Origin: Zymoseptoria tritici IPO323
Taxonomy: Eukaryota > Ascomycota > Dothideomycetes > Mycosphaerellales > Mycosphaerellaceae
Assembly (NCBI RefSeq): GCF_000219625.1
Contig: NC_018214.1
Coordinates: forward strand, 2,790,001 to 2,854,000
Length of the DNA: 64,000 nucleotides
Direction of reading: 5' to 3'
Position numbers and translations under genes: made by a program. The first letter of the stretch is position 1. Each line of letters begins with the position of its first letter. This document shows positions 22,500-32,686 of the stretch, piece by piece. The notes under the pieces are model-generated. The model worked only from the letters and a program-made list of their open reading frames with translations, did no database searches and was not told where the DNA came from.

Positions 22500-24306
22500 C
22501 TCTCTTCGAGCCTAGGCCATCCTCCTGTCCTACCGGCTCCTCTTCTAGCCCCTGCCGTATTAGCTCGGCTTTAAACTCGTCGAAGACGCCGGCACTCTTC
22601 GCCTTCTACCACACTACTCGCCTTTTGAATTTGTTATCGGCTTCTCGATAGCAATCAACGAACTCGCGGACCTAATCCGTAGACGATCTCCCGGGAAGGT
22701 TTACGGAGCGGGGTTAGAGTGGTTTCCGCTTACGGTCCGCTAAAGGAGAGGTCGGTTTCGTTCGTGGCTTCGGCTCCGCGGAGAGAATCTAGAAGGTCTT
22801 CGCTTTCGGGGAGGGCGTCACCAGTTCGGCACGCGCAGCTAGGTCCGCGATCTACGGCCTCTATAGTCCTAACGAAGAGAACGGAAAGGGAGTAAGCTCC
22901 TTCGCCTTTGTAGGAGAGGGCGTGTCTGGAGAGGGCATAAGGGGAGGAGGGACGGATGCCGTAGAAAAGGGCGAGAGAAGGTCGTAGTCCTTACTAGGAA
23001 AGAGGTCGTAGGGTCGTACCTTAGGAGGAACACTCTTCCCTCTGCGCTTCTCCTCGACGGAACGGTGCGGAAGACTCTTCCTCCGCTATCTCTCCTCGAT
23101 CGACTCTGCTCGCGCGTCGTTCCGGCCAGGCAGTGGGGCTCCGTTCGTGGCGGGTCTCGATTCCTTCCGGTGCTCGCTCGCGCCGTCTTTAGGTCTAGGA
23201 GGGTCTAGAGGATCTTTACTCAAGCAATAAGGAGGACCTTCGTCTGAGTAATAAGGAGGACCTTCGCCTAGGGTGTATAGGAGGCGGTTAACCAATTGCT
23301 TCGTCTCCTTCGCCGCGCGGATTAGGCAGGCCTTGGCGTATTTCTAAAAGAAGGGTATCTGTACGATAGGCTTCGGTACAGGGTCGACTAGAATCGCGGC
23401 AGGGTCGGTCTCCGGGACAAGGACGGTAGGGATCGTTAAGGGGATGTCGATCGAAGGCAGCCTAGTTAAAGGGATGTCGGTAGGGAGCCTTGTAGAAGGA
23501 ATGTCCGTAGACGGAATGTCTGTAGAAGGAAGATTCGTCGACGGAATCTTCGTTAAAGGGATGCTCGTAGAAGGAAGATCTGTAGAGGGAATATCTAGGA
23601 ATACGTCCTCCTTACGCCGGATCGTCTTCCTTAACCGACAATCCGCGGACGCCGTCTTGATCGAAGACTCGGACTCGAGTGCTCGCTTTGCTGGCGCGGT
23701 TACCAGCTCCTCTAGTCGATCTTTAATCTAGGTAACGAGCTAGGCCGTATCCTTACCACAGTTACGAAGCTGGTCTAGGATCGTTTGCGCTACAAGCGTA
23801 AGTCTCGACCGGCCGATTTCCGCGGTAACGCTCTTAATCTACGCCTTAATAGTACGCCTTTTGTTCGTACGACACTTCTTGCACTCGAAGGTGCGGTAGT
23901 ATCGTCCTTCTGTGTCGGGATGTCCGGTCTTGTTCCTTAGGACGCCAAAGTAGTCGATCTCGCCGCCGCACAGGATAACGCCCTTATAGAGCTCCTAGAG
24001 GGCGTCCGCAAAGGCCGTCAGACCTTCCTGGGGCCGTACCGCGCTTGTCGACGGTTTGGATAACATCCGAGGGTTAGAGGGTAGAGAGGGCGACGCCGAG
24101 GGTAGAGGGGAGGAGGAAGCTACGAGGAACGTTAAGGGAGAGGTCGGCGAAGTAACGAGTCGGGATCGGTAGTAGGAGGCACTCGAAGGAGAGGGCAACC
24201 TAGGTAGAGAGTGCTTACGGATAGTTCGAAGTCTCCACCGTAGAGGAAAACCGAGGCTAAGAGCGTAAACGGGTGGTAGCGAGGCTCTAGAGAGGAGGGA
24301 ACACAT
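22500..24306 (-). pseudogene. LINE ORF1 of copy 2: Cys-motif and Pro/Ser repeat protein, RIP-interrupted
   Basis: The frame starts at the ATG at 24306 (MCSLLSRASLPPVYALS). It passes a Ser/Pro-rich part, a cysteine motif RYYRTFECKKCRTNKRRT near 23,900-23,850, and a run of six-residue repeats of the type PSTDIPSTNL near 23,430-23,600. The proline/acidic C-terminal part contains a 12-residue duplication with EGPPY near 23,220-23,280. The segments at 24,306 and 23,295 share a frame. ORF1 proteins of non-LTR elements bind the RNA and act as chaperones; that role is inferred from position and the Cys motif. Several TAG codons interrupt it. The ORF2 frame differs from this one. Confidence 0.6.
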
Positions 24307-24465
24307 CCGGCTCTTATAGGGCCGGGGTGTGGTCGTCCTTCTTACAATTACGAGCAGGGTTAGCCTTACAATCGTCGATGGTTATCGTCGATAGCCATCC
24401 TCTTATCTCGCCGTCTACCAGGGTCCACGGCTTGATTACAATCGTCGCACTCGACGAGGTGGTGG

Positions 24466-25080
24466 TATAAAGGGCTACCCTCCCCTCCGTACTTACTCGT
24501 CCTGCTCGTCGTCTCTTCCTCTACTCCCCGGTCCGAGAATGGGCTGTCCCCGGCATCGTTATATCGTCCTCTCCAGGCATCGTTACATCGTCCTCATCTC
24601 GATGCTATCCCGTCCTGCTGGGCCTATATCCTCTTCATCCTCCCGTCTTCCTCTCCCTTCGCCTAGCTCGTCTCCGGTCTCGTCTGTTGCCTTACCGTCT
24701 CGCTTTCGAATCTCCTATGTCTACGTCTTCTCCCTCCTCCTCCTCCGCCCTACTCTCGTTAATCTGTTCTCCCTCGTGCCGTTCTCGTGCCCGAGCCGTC
24801 CTCTGTAGGCCGTTGAATCCACGTTGGACTCGCCATCCGCGTATTTTTGCTAACGAGGAGCTCGACGACGTAGTGCAGTGCTCTCCCGTCGTAGTAATTC
24901 CTGCCTACATTTAGCACTACCCCCTCCTTATCGGGCACCCGGTAGAAAGCGTAACAAAGCTACAGGTAGTAGCGCTAGCGTCGTAGGCTCTTATATCGTA
25001 GGACTTCTATGTCCGTAGAGGTTTCTGCGGTGGCTGTTCTTAAGCGTCGAGTAGGAGGTGTATGCCGCTTACGTGTTCGG
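24466..25080 (+). other. Divergent TATA box and small plus-strand frame opposite LINE ORF1
   Basis: A TATAAAG at 24,466-24,472 points rightward, away from ORF1. It is followed by an ATG at 24539 and Ser/Pro-rich frames to about 25,080. One frame contains the protein-like segment FANEELDDVVQCSPVVV. The duplicate at about 51,770-52,380 has the same layout, but its ATG has become ATA. It may be a separate small gene carried by the repeat, or part of the 5' region of the LINE. No function can be named. Confidence 0.3.
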
Positions 25081-25090
25081 CTGCTGGGTC

Positions 25091-25326
25091 AGCTCTCCGC
25101 CCATCCCGGCATTAGGCGAGAAATCCGCCCAGCGGCAAGGTGGGCTGGAAATCCGCCTATCCCGGCATTGGGCGGAAAATCCGCCCAGCGGCAAGGTAGG
25201 CTAGAAATCCACCCATCCCGGCATTAGGCGAGAAATCCGCCCAGCGGCAAGGTGGGCTGGAAATCCGCCCATCCCGGCATTAGGCGAGAAATCCGCCTAG
25301 CGGCAAGGTGGGCTGGAAATCCGCCT
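25091..25326. repeat. 56-bp GC-rich minisatellite, array A part 1 (about 4 units)
   Basis: Units of 56-57 bp contain ATCCCGGCATTAGGCGAGAA, then AATCCGCCCAGCGGCAAGG and TGGGCTGGAAATCCGCC. Within each unit GGCGGA/TCCGCC-type segments occur in both orientations, so single strands can fold. The units differ mainly by C/T and G/A changes. Confidence 0.85.
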
Positions 25327-25565
25327 AAGGTGTAGAAGCCAAAACGGAAATTCCGACACACAGTCTAGCAGCGACACCTCAAGTTTCTCGACCTTTTTTG
25401 ATACCACAATAACGATCTTAAATTAAATATAGACACATAGAAAGGAACTTCTTATACTAAAGTTACTCTCCGTGTTCTTAGAATCTTTGAAATTAGCTAT
25501 GTACGCGAGATACGAGAGGTGAAAGCAGAAAGCTATAATTCTTAGAAGTTTCCGTTTTGCTTTTA
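25327..25565. mobile_element. Small MITE-like insert inside the minisatellite
   Basis: This AT-richer stretch of about 240 bp interrupts the 56-bp array. Its ends carry an imperfect inverted repeat (AAAACGGAAA at 25,341-25,350 against TTTCCGTTTT near 25,550). The outer flanks read CCGCCTAA on the left and TTAGGCGG on the right. No coding frame is seen. The same insert stands at the same place in array B (52,573-52,810), so it predates the duplication. It may instead be the ancestral unique core around which the array grew. Confidence 0.45.
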
Positions 25566-25570
25566 GGCGG

Positions 25571-25888
25571 AGGCCGCCTATCCCGGCATTAGGCGGAAAA
25601 TCCGCCCAGCAGCAAGGTAGGCTGGAAATCCACCCATCCCGGCATTAGGCGAGAAATCCGCCTAGCGCCAAGGTGGGCTAGAAATCCGCCCATCCCGGCA
25701 TTAGGCGAGAAATCCGCCCAGCAGCAAGGTGGGCTGGAAATCTACCCATCCCGGCATTAGGCGAGAAATCCGCCTAGCAGCAAGGTGGGCTAGAAATCTA
25801 CCCATCCCGGCATTAGGCGAGAAATCCGCCTAGCGGCAAGGTGGGCTAGAAATCCGCCCATCCCGGCATTGGGCGAGAAATCCGCCTA
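25571..25888. repeat. 56-bp minisatellite, array A part 2 (about 6 units)
   Basis: This continues the array described at 25,091, with six CCCGGCATT cores spaced about 56-58 bp apart. The array ends at a unique sequence (CCTACACCCGTAATCC). Confidence 0.85.
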
Positions 25889-26946
25889 CACCCGTAATCC
25901 GTAGCTAGCCTGCCCTAGCATCGTCTATATCGTGAGAAGGGTAGACTTTAGCTATAGCTCCGGAAAGCAATATAATCCGCGTTTAGGCGGAGGAGGTAGA
26001 GCAGTTCGTAGTACAGGCCATAGAGGCAATCCCAGCGGAGGAGACGGCGAGGTTGTAGCAGAGAGGGAGGAGTCTTAGCGGGAAGTTCAGCAGTGCGCCA
26101 ATTGGTCCTAGCGACCGGACACGGACCCTCCTTGGTTAATTAACCAAGGCGTAGGGCTTAGAGTTTGCGGTCGACCAATTAGAGGAGCCGGACGGGTCTG
26201 GAGCAGGGCTCTTTCGACAACTCGCTAGACCTCGTCTCCTTCGCGCTTCCTCTTAACTATCGAAAATCCTTCTTAAGGGTCTGCCGACTAGTCGGGGCGA
26301 ACAGACGAATTCGAGGCTCGTTATATACTTTTAGAACCTAACTTCTTAACCTTACGACGGGTTCTTTCGAAACTAATACAAGCTCCGAGTGCGGGTTATA
26401 ACAAGAAGAATTGTCTGTTTTCAATCTTCGATATCGTATATATTAGATCTTCATTCGCCCGCTAGCAGATTTGGATTGCACGAAATCTACGTTAGAGTCT
26501 AGGAGATAGAGGAGTTCGGAGCGGAGGAGACGGCGAGGTCGTAGCAGAGAGGGAGGAGTCCGGGTAGGAAAGTTCATAAGTGCGCTTCTATGTCCACGTA
26601 ACCGGGCACGGACCCACCTTGGTTAATTAACCAAGACGTAGGGCTCAGAGTTTGCGGCCAGCTAATAGGCAGGGGAGGACGCAGCGGCCCTCCCGTCGCG
26701 GCCGATTCGTCCACGCGACCGGACACGGACCCACCTTGGTCAATTGACCAAGACGTGGGGCTCAGAGTTTGCGGTCGACGAATCAGAGGAGCCGGACAGG
26801 TCTAGATCGAATCTATACTTGGATAACTCGCTAGACCTTATCTCCTCTGCGCTTCCTCTTTACCATCCTCTTCCGCGGCAGTACTATGTCTTGCTCGGGT
26901 GTTGTTAGTTATAGTCGAAACCCGAAAATCCTTCGTAAAGGGTCTG

Positions 26947-26954
26947 CCGGCAAG
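26947..26954. repeat. Left 8-bp target duplication of hAT-like copy 1
   Basis: CCGGCAAG directly precedes the element and is repeated after it at 27,945-27,952. The empty site in the paralogous module at 62,755-62,762 has CCGGCAAG only once. Confidence 0.85.
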
Positions 26955-27944
26955 CAGTAAGCTTATTGTATTGTATCCTTGTTGTATTGTATTGTATTGT
27001 CGTGTATACAGCTGTCGTAGATCCTCACCTTAAGGCTGGTGTATTGTATTGTCGTGCTGTACGGCTAGATACAATACAGCTGTATCCGGTAATAGTAGGC
27101 ATGGTTTTAAGGGCCATGTTTATAGTAGTGTATTCGGAGGTAGTGTTTTTAGAGGTGTATTCGGAGTCTGCGCCGGTGTTGTTGCACTGTATAAACAGAG
27201 TCTGCACCTGAGAAGTTAGCTATTAATCCACCGCTCTTATAACTATTGTAACAACACTATTACTATCAACATAGCCTTATCTTCAGCCTTAACACCCTCG
27301 ACAGCAGGCTGGCAACTGCCACCACGCAAGGATCGCACCTCCGACTATGTTACGCTCTATAAGAGCAGCGCTATATTCGACAAGGCCCTTCAGCCGGACT
27401 CCTTTAAGATCAAGGGCACTAAATACACTCGTTGTGCGAATGCACACCACTATTCGACGCTATTGCTTAGTAGATAGCTCGTCGCCGTCAGTAGCTATGC
27501 CTCTTACGAATAGCACTCGACTACCTTTTAGTCCCCCTCATAAGCGACAACCCTAAGCGCTTATTCAGCTCCGGCAGAGATATGATTAACTACCGCCGTT
27601 CACAGCTCTATAGCGACATTATCGAGGCTTATACGTTCCTTCGCAGTGCATATAGACCTCCAATTAAGACAACAAGAGCCGGAGTAACAACACTAGCATT
27701 TGACGACGACAAGGACATTAAGAAGTCTATAGATAGTCAGACAACAAGCTTATTCATGAGCAATACAACAGCCGGCTTTACAACCTTTTGCACTGCTTAA
27801 GGAGACTCACAAGCAACAGTAGTAGACGATAAGGTCTAAGAGTGTTGTATATAGTGGATATCTACTGTATGTTGCTAAGATACACGTTGTATTGTATTGT
27901 TACTACCCTCATATACAATACAATCTAATACAACAAGCTTACTG
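26955..27944. mobile_element. Non-autonomous hAT-like DNA transposon, copy 1 (990 bp)
   Basis: The ends are inverted repeats: CAGTAAGCTTATTGTATTGT on the left against CAGTAAGCTTGTTGTATTAG read inward from the right. An 8-bp duplication, CCGGCAAG, flanks the element. Eight-base target duplications with ends starting CAG are typical of hAT elements. The interior holds subterminal TTGTATTGT repeats and short frames only, one with YVTLYKSSAIFDKALQPDSF. No transposase domain is recognised, so it is probably non-autonomous. Copy 2 (61,203-62,192) has the same length. Confidence 0.8.
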
Positions 27945-28550
27945 CCGGCAAGTCGGGGCAGCAAGACGAATCCGACGCTCGTCGCATACTTTGAAAACCT
28001 CACTTCTGAACCTTGTAACAGTTTCTTTCGCAACAAAGACAGGCTCCGAGACCGGGCAATTACGAGAAGAACTGTCTATTCAAAATCTTCTATGTCGTAT
28101 CTATAAGAGCTTGTTTTACCCTCGAGCAGACTCGGATTTAACGAAATCCGCGTCGAAGCGGACGAGACGGAGGAGTTCGCTGTGCAGGAGATAGAGGCAG
28201 TTACCGCGGAGGAGGTCGTAGTAGGGAGGGAGGAGTCCGGGTAGGATAGTTCAGCAGTGCGCTTCTGGGCCCACGTGACTGGGCACGGACCTACCTTGGT
28301 CAATTAACTAAGACGTAGGGCTCAGAGTTTGCGGCCAGCCAATAGGCAGGGGAGGACGTAGCAGCCCTCCCGTCGCGGCCGATTCGTCTACGCGACCGGA
28401 TACGGACCCACCTTGGTTAATTGACTAAGACGTAGGGCTCAGAGTTTGCGGTCGACGAATCAGAGGAGCCGGACAGGTCTGGATCGAATCTATACTTGGA
28501 TAACTCGCTAGACCTTATCTCCTCTGCGCTTCCTCTCAACTATCCTGTCC

Positions 28551-29769
28551 CTCCGTAGCCCTTCCGCCTACGTCCTCGTCGTTTAGAAAGGTCGAAAACG
28601 ACGAACCCTAGTCGACGTCGGTTACTGCATTGCTGGGCTGCGATAGGATACTCGGATCGTACGTCCGCGGCCCGCCGTCCTTGCTGCCCGAGAATTCAAA
28701 CTACTACGTTAGCGACAGCTCGCGATACCCGCGCATCTCGAGCCGTAGGTTCGCCACGTATAGTTTCGCAGCGGTTCGCGCGTAGTCGTAGTACCTCTAC
28801 CTCTAGAGTCGCTCGGCTGTCGGCGTAATCTCCGGCCGTACTCGACGGATAAGATAGACCTAGGCAACAAAGACGGGAAGCGGGATAGTGTGCTAGATGT
28901 AGGATAGATCCCTCCCGAGGTCGATAAGGAGCAGGGCGTCAAGGTTTAGAACCCTTACGAACCTCCTCTAGCGCCTCCCTACCTTGATCGTACGCTTAAA
29001 GGCGTTCTATTCCGTCCCCAGGCCCTCCTGCACTACGTCCTCTTTCGTAAAGCCGGCGGGGAGTCTGTTGGTCTAGTCCGGACGCATCTCCTGGAAGAGG
29101 GCCCCCCTCGCGGAGGGCGTTTTGTCCAGAAGTACTATCGCCGTCGTCTACGACGATCCTCGCGGCGGGAGCTTCTTATAGAGGTCTAGCTAGTCCGCCA
29201 GGCGCACCGTCGCGCGGCGAAACTTAAAGTTCGACCGCCAGATCCCTACCTCGCAATCTACGGCCGTACGGTACTCCTAATATACCGCGGCGACTACCTC
29301 CCGCCTCTCCTCCTGCCTCTCGTCCTCGACGAACGCTGTCTCCCCCTCGTCCCTGTCCCGCCGGCATAGGTCTCGACTCTGTTGCAAAAAGCCTCGCTAC
29401 TCGTCGATTACGGTCGTTCCTATAGTCCTACGAGCAATGGCGAGGCATTTCTCGAAGTGCTTCTAGAGACCCAGGTCGACCTCCCGTGTTTTCCGCAGGC
29501 TTTGCGCGCTTACGTAATAGTCCTCGGCGCTACCGGCGTTATTGGCGACGTCCTAAACAAAGTCACACTAGAGGCGGTAATCCGGGTAGGTAGGGGAAAT
29601 GCCTCCCACTCCCTCTACACTAGACACAGCGCCCGCCGCCGCAGGATGCTAGCGGAGCTGTAGGAGGCCCTCCGCACATCGGGCCTTAGCGCCGGCTTCG
29701 GATAGTTAGCAGCGGACGGTGTAGGGCGGAGGGTTTTAACGTACTATAGGGCGGCTAGCGAGTATCTTC
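28551..29769 (-). pseudogene. C-terminal part of unidentified ORF B, array A copy
   Basis: The minus strand carries a readable but TAG-interrupted frame with protein-like, conserved segments: EVDLGLQKHFEKCLAIARR, TVRLADQLDLYKKLPPRG, LLDKTPSARGALFQEMRPD, RLPAGFTKEDVVQEGLGTE and RRFVRVLNLDALLLIDLGRD. The same region recurs in array B at 63,240-64,000, where it has fewer stops. It lies in a different frame from the N-terminal ORF B part (29,770-31,257), so an intron or frameshift lies between. I do not recognise the family; it could belong to a transposon or a captured host gene. Confidence 0.45.
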
Positions 29770-31257
29770 CTAAGAATCCGGCGTCCCTCTAGTGCTTACA
29801 GGAGGATCTAGTCCTCCTCTATCGCTTCTAGGAGGGTCTGGTCTTTCCCTAGTGTTCTCCGGAACATCCGACGTCCCTCTAGTGCTTATAGGAGGATCTG
29901 GTCCTCCTTTATCGCTTCCAGGAGGGTCTGGTCTTTTCCTAGTGTTCTCCGGAACATCCGACGTCCCTCTAGTGCTTATAGGAGGATCTGGTCCTCCTCT
30001 ATCGCTTCTAGGAGGGTCTGGTCTTTCCCTAGTGTTCTCCGGAACATCCGACGTCCCTCTAGTACTTCCGGGAGGATCTGGCCCTCCTCTATCGCCTCCA
30101 GGAGGGTCTAACCCTGCTCTGTCGCTTCTAGGTGGGTCTGGCCCTCCTCTAGCGTTCTCGGGAGGATCTGACCCTTCTCTGTCGCTTCCAGGTGGGTCTG
30201 GCCCTCCTCTAGCGTTCTCGGGAGGATCTGACCCTTCTCTATCGCTTCCAGGTGGGTCTAGCCCTCCTCTAGCGTTCTCCAGTCCGCTATTCCCCTCCGG
30301 ATCCGTAGGGTCCTGCTCTCTCGCTTCCGCTGCTGCTCCTGGTTCTCGACCTGTTATCTCGTCTACAGTCTTACGGGAAATAGTCGATCTTAGGGTCCCC
30401 TTGCTAGACTTGCGCTTCTGTGGCAGTTGGTCCTTTAGTACCTTAAGCTGCATCGGCCTCTACTTCGGATACCTTTTTGGGCGACAGAATAAGGAGGCGG
30501 CCCTTACCTTAGCGACTACGATCTCCTCGGGCTCCCTATTGCCGTCGTCGCTGCCGTTGTCGACAGCGTCTTCGTCGGCGTCGCTTTCTACTACCTGCCA
30601 CGGCGAAATAGGCTTCTGACGCTTCTTTAACAGCTGCTCGTCTTCCGGCTCGTTTTCTTCCCTGTCGCTCTCCGCCGGCTGGTCTTCCTCTACCCTATCT
30701 TCTACAGTAGGTTTGGAGTACTTCTCTCGACGAGGAGAGCGTCGAAGGGGTAATGTCGCTAGGCAGCTCCGTGCGCGGCAGTCGTCCCGCTTTCGCTTTC
30801 TTCCTGACGTAGGAGCTGTCTCCTTACCACCCGCTCTGCCTAGTACCGGCTACGCAGAGGAGGGATACTCTGTATACGCTAGCGGAGGCGAGGAGGTCGC
30901 GCGTAGGCGTTGTTGTCCCTGCCTTTCTGCTCCTACTGCCGACGAGATCCGTCGGCAGGCCTTCTCTTCGAAATATCGCAACATGCGCTAGCGGACCTCC
31001 TTGTTTACACGAGTCTCTATCTCTTTCTCTGTATGCGGCCTTAGTCGCTCCTTAGCCTGAGCCTTAGAGACGGCAAACGGTTCCCGAAGGCGTTAGGATC
31101 CTCGAGAGAGACAGCAGACCTTACAGCAGTCCTAGGCCTTGTCAGCGCGAACAATAACGAAGTCGTTCGCATTGCCAGCTCGCTGTTTGGTCGCCCGGAA
31201 GAGCGCGTCCAGGATGTCCAAGGGAATTCGCACTACTCTATCTACTTCGTCGAGCAT
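29770..31257 (-). pseudogene. N-terminal part of unidentified ORF B with Pro/Asp/Gly repeats
   Basis: One minus frame runs from the ATG at 31257 (MLDEVDRVVRIPLDILDALF) to 29770 with only a handful of TAG interruptions. The N-terminal 70 residues look globular. A charged Lys/Arg/Glu-rich part follows, then a repeat region of about 160 residues. Its first type is 20 residues long (GGPDPPGSDREGSDPPENAR, at 30,130-30,285 in DNA) and its second is 30 residues long (with STRGTSDVPENT, 29,800-30,110). The repeats stay in frame, which suggests past selection as protein. The plus-strand open frame over the same stretch is a shadow. The function is unknown. Confidence 0.5.
29800..30285. repeat. In-frame 90-bp and 60-bp coding tandem repeats in ORF B
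   Basis: GGAGGATCT recurs at 29,801, 29,891, 29,981 and 30,071 (90-bp period). A 60-bp unit starting GGTGGGTCTGGCCCTCCTCT then recurs from 30,131 to about 30,280. Both periods are multiples of three. Confidence 0.8.
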
Positions 31258-31329
31258 CGTTAGCAAGTAGGCAGTTAGGAAGGTTACGGGAGGAGGCGAC
31301 TACGACAGATAGGACTGCAGAGAATTCGA

Positions 31330-31620
31330 TTAGGGAGGAGGCGATTGCGGTAGATGCGACTGCGCTGCGATTGTAACAGATGCGACTACGGAGGATTCGA
31401 GGAGGAAGGAGGCGATTACGCTAGATGCGACTACGCTATAATTGCGACAGATGCAACTACGGAGGATTCGAGGAGGAAGGATACAATCGCGCTAGATGCG
31501 ACTACACTACGATTACGACAGATGCGACTGCGGAGGATTCGAGGAGGGAGGAGGCGATCGCGCTAGATGCGACTACGCTACGATTTCGACAACAAAGGCT
31601 CTTCGGAGGATTAGGTTAAT
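31330..31620. repeat. 71-bp tandem repeat upstream of ORF B
   Basis: About four units share GATGCGACTACG, ACGGAGGATTCGAGGAGG and GGCGAT, with a period near 71 bp. They lie directly upstream of the ORF B start on the minus strand, so they could belong to its promoter region. Plus-strand frames here are repetitive shadows. Confidence 0.7.
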
Positions 31621-32114
31621 TAAGGCGGCTACAATGCGAGAGAAGAGGTAAGGAGGAAGAAGGCTATAGGGAGGAGAATTGCGATTCGGTTCGTAACTCG
31701 TTAGAAACAGAATAGTTATAGAGAAGAGAACTCTAAGGAGGAAGATTACGAAGAGGAGGAGAGAGTGCACGGCATAGGCAACGACAGCGTAAACTCGTAG
31801 GGATCATCCCTCTCCGCTGGGTTCGGCAGAAACCCTAAGCCAGGCCTAGGGTAGGGTAATAAAGCCTAACCGGACACGGTTCCTAGAGGTGCCTTAGTTC
31901 TCTTAGGCACGGATAACCCTCTGTGCTGTCTAGCCCTCCACTTCGAAAGCTACGCCCCTAGCGGCGAGAACCGCTGTAGAGAACCATCCGCGAGAGCAAG
32001 GACTTTTAAGCCGCCCTCTCCGAGCATACGAAAGAGCGAGGGACGCTAAACCCCGAATACGAGAGGCCTGGGCCTAGCGCGATGCCGTGGCCGGACAAGG
32101 AACAGTCGAGGAGG
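31621..32114. other. Unique spacer, nothing recognised
   Basis: This stretch of about 0.5 kb has a balanced composition (many CA and TG dinucleotides remain) and so little RIP. No frame or repeat is recognised. It separates the ORF B unit from the repeat fragment that precedes the methyltransferase. Confidence 0.4.
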
Positions 32115-32200
32115 ACCTTAAGCGTTCGTAACAACACTTAAGCGAAGACTCGGGTCACATGCCACCGCCCTTAAGTAGGCGTGCGTAAGTAATCTCGAAT
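32115..32200. repeat. Element L leader fragment on the left of the methyltransferase
   Basis: The sequence from ACCTTAAGCGTTCGTAACAA to AATCTCGAAT matches 12,471-12,551 in element L copy 1 and the corresponding part of the copy at 36,742. The match stops at 32,200. The continuation of the same leader is found on the other side of the methyltransferase. Confidence 0.7.
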
Positions 32201-32686
32201 ATAATCCGTCTCACTTCCACTGTTTGAATTTGACAGCGCTAACACATGCCATTCGCGATAGCGGCCATTACGGGCATTAAGGTGTAGGCGCGGTTAAAAG
32301 TTAATAGCTGGAACATCCTTGGTCGCACTTCAAAGCTTCTAGACCACACTTTATTAACCACCTCACAAAGCAACGTTTTACCGGCAAGTTGCGCGCATTC
32401 CTTTTTACCTCTACGGATATTCGTTTTGCGGATATCTTGGTCTGCTATTTCTTCTTTGCTTCGGCAGATTATTATACTACGTGCACGGCTTGCAAGGTGA
32501 ATAGTTAGTGTATTCACTCTTGGACTTCACTTGCAGCTCTAGCACTCGCATTGTGCGATTTGGTACACTTACCGCGGACGGACTACTTCGAGCAACGAAA
32601 AGAACATAGCGCCTTTGTAGCGAGACAGCGGCATTCTTAACCCCATCACTACCTCGCACACGACGGCATTAAGTAGCACGGCAACT

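Larger units (their letters stand above)
17931..25090 (-). mobile_element. Telomere-tailed non-LTR retrotransposon, copy 2 (longest in array A)
   Basis: The minus-strand element has the order ORF1 (about 24,306 to 22,500), then an APE-type endonuclease, a Lys/Glu repeat linker, reverse transcriptase and C-terminal domain (about 22,450 to 18,600), then a 28-bp minisatellite (18,850-19,045) and the telomere-repeat tail at 17,913. The 5' boundary is not defined, because the homology to copy 4 continues into the minisatellite beyond 25,090. RIP is partial: the frames are readable but interrupted by TAG/TAA. The order endonuclease then reverse transcriptase fits the L1/Tad1/I side of the non-LTR elements rather than site-specific restriction-like elements. 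It is inactive as read. Confidence 0.8.
25889..28550. repeat. Hairpin-rich repeated modules, array A
   Basis: Three related modules of about 550-600 bp follow one another; the second is enlarged by a hAT-like insertion. Each has a block with GGCGGAGGAG-type purine-rich sequence. One or two palindromes follow, CCTTGGTTAATTAACCAAGG or variants, at 26,130-26,149, 26,618-26,635, 26,735-26,752 and near 28,292 and 28,412. Then come the constant GTAGGGCTCAGAGTTTGCGG and a block ending GGGTCTGCCGG. Outer inverted repeats (GATTCGTC at 26,704 and GACGAATC at 26,777) enclose the palindromes. Plus-strand frames containing SRGSKTNPTLVAYFENLT recur in the modules, so part may be an old exon. I do not recognise the family. 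Confidence 0.55.

Noticed and set aside
25091..25888. CRISPR-like array
   Set aside because: The 56-bp units are directly adjacent without unique spacers, and the genome is eukaryotic.
26800..26870. tRNA-like or SINE-like hairpin with GATCGAATC and AGGTCTAG...CTAGACCT arms
   Set aside because: No cloverleaf or proper A and B boxes can be drawn; it is part of the hairpin modules.
29792..30619. Plus-strand 275-codon frame rich in Gly/Ser/Pro
   Set aside because: It is the shadow of the in-frame repeats of ORF B on the minus strand, whose N-terminal part is better supported.
31425..31619. Plus-strand frames in the 71-bp tandem repeat
   Set aside because: The period is not a multiple of three and the peptide is a mere repeat translation.
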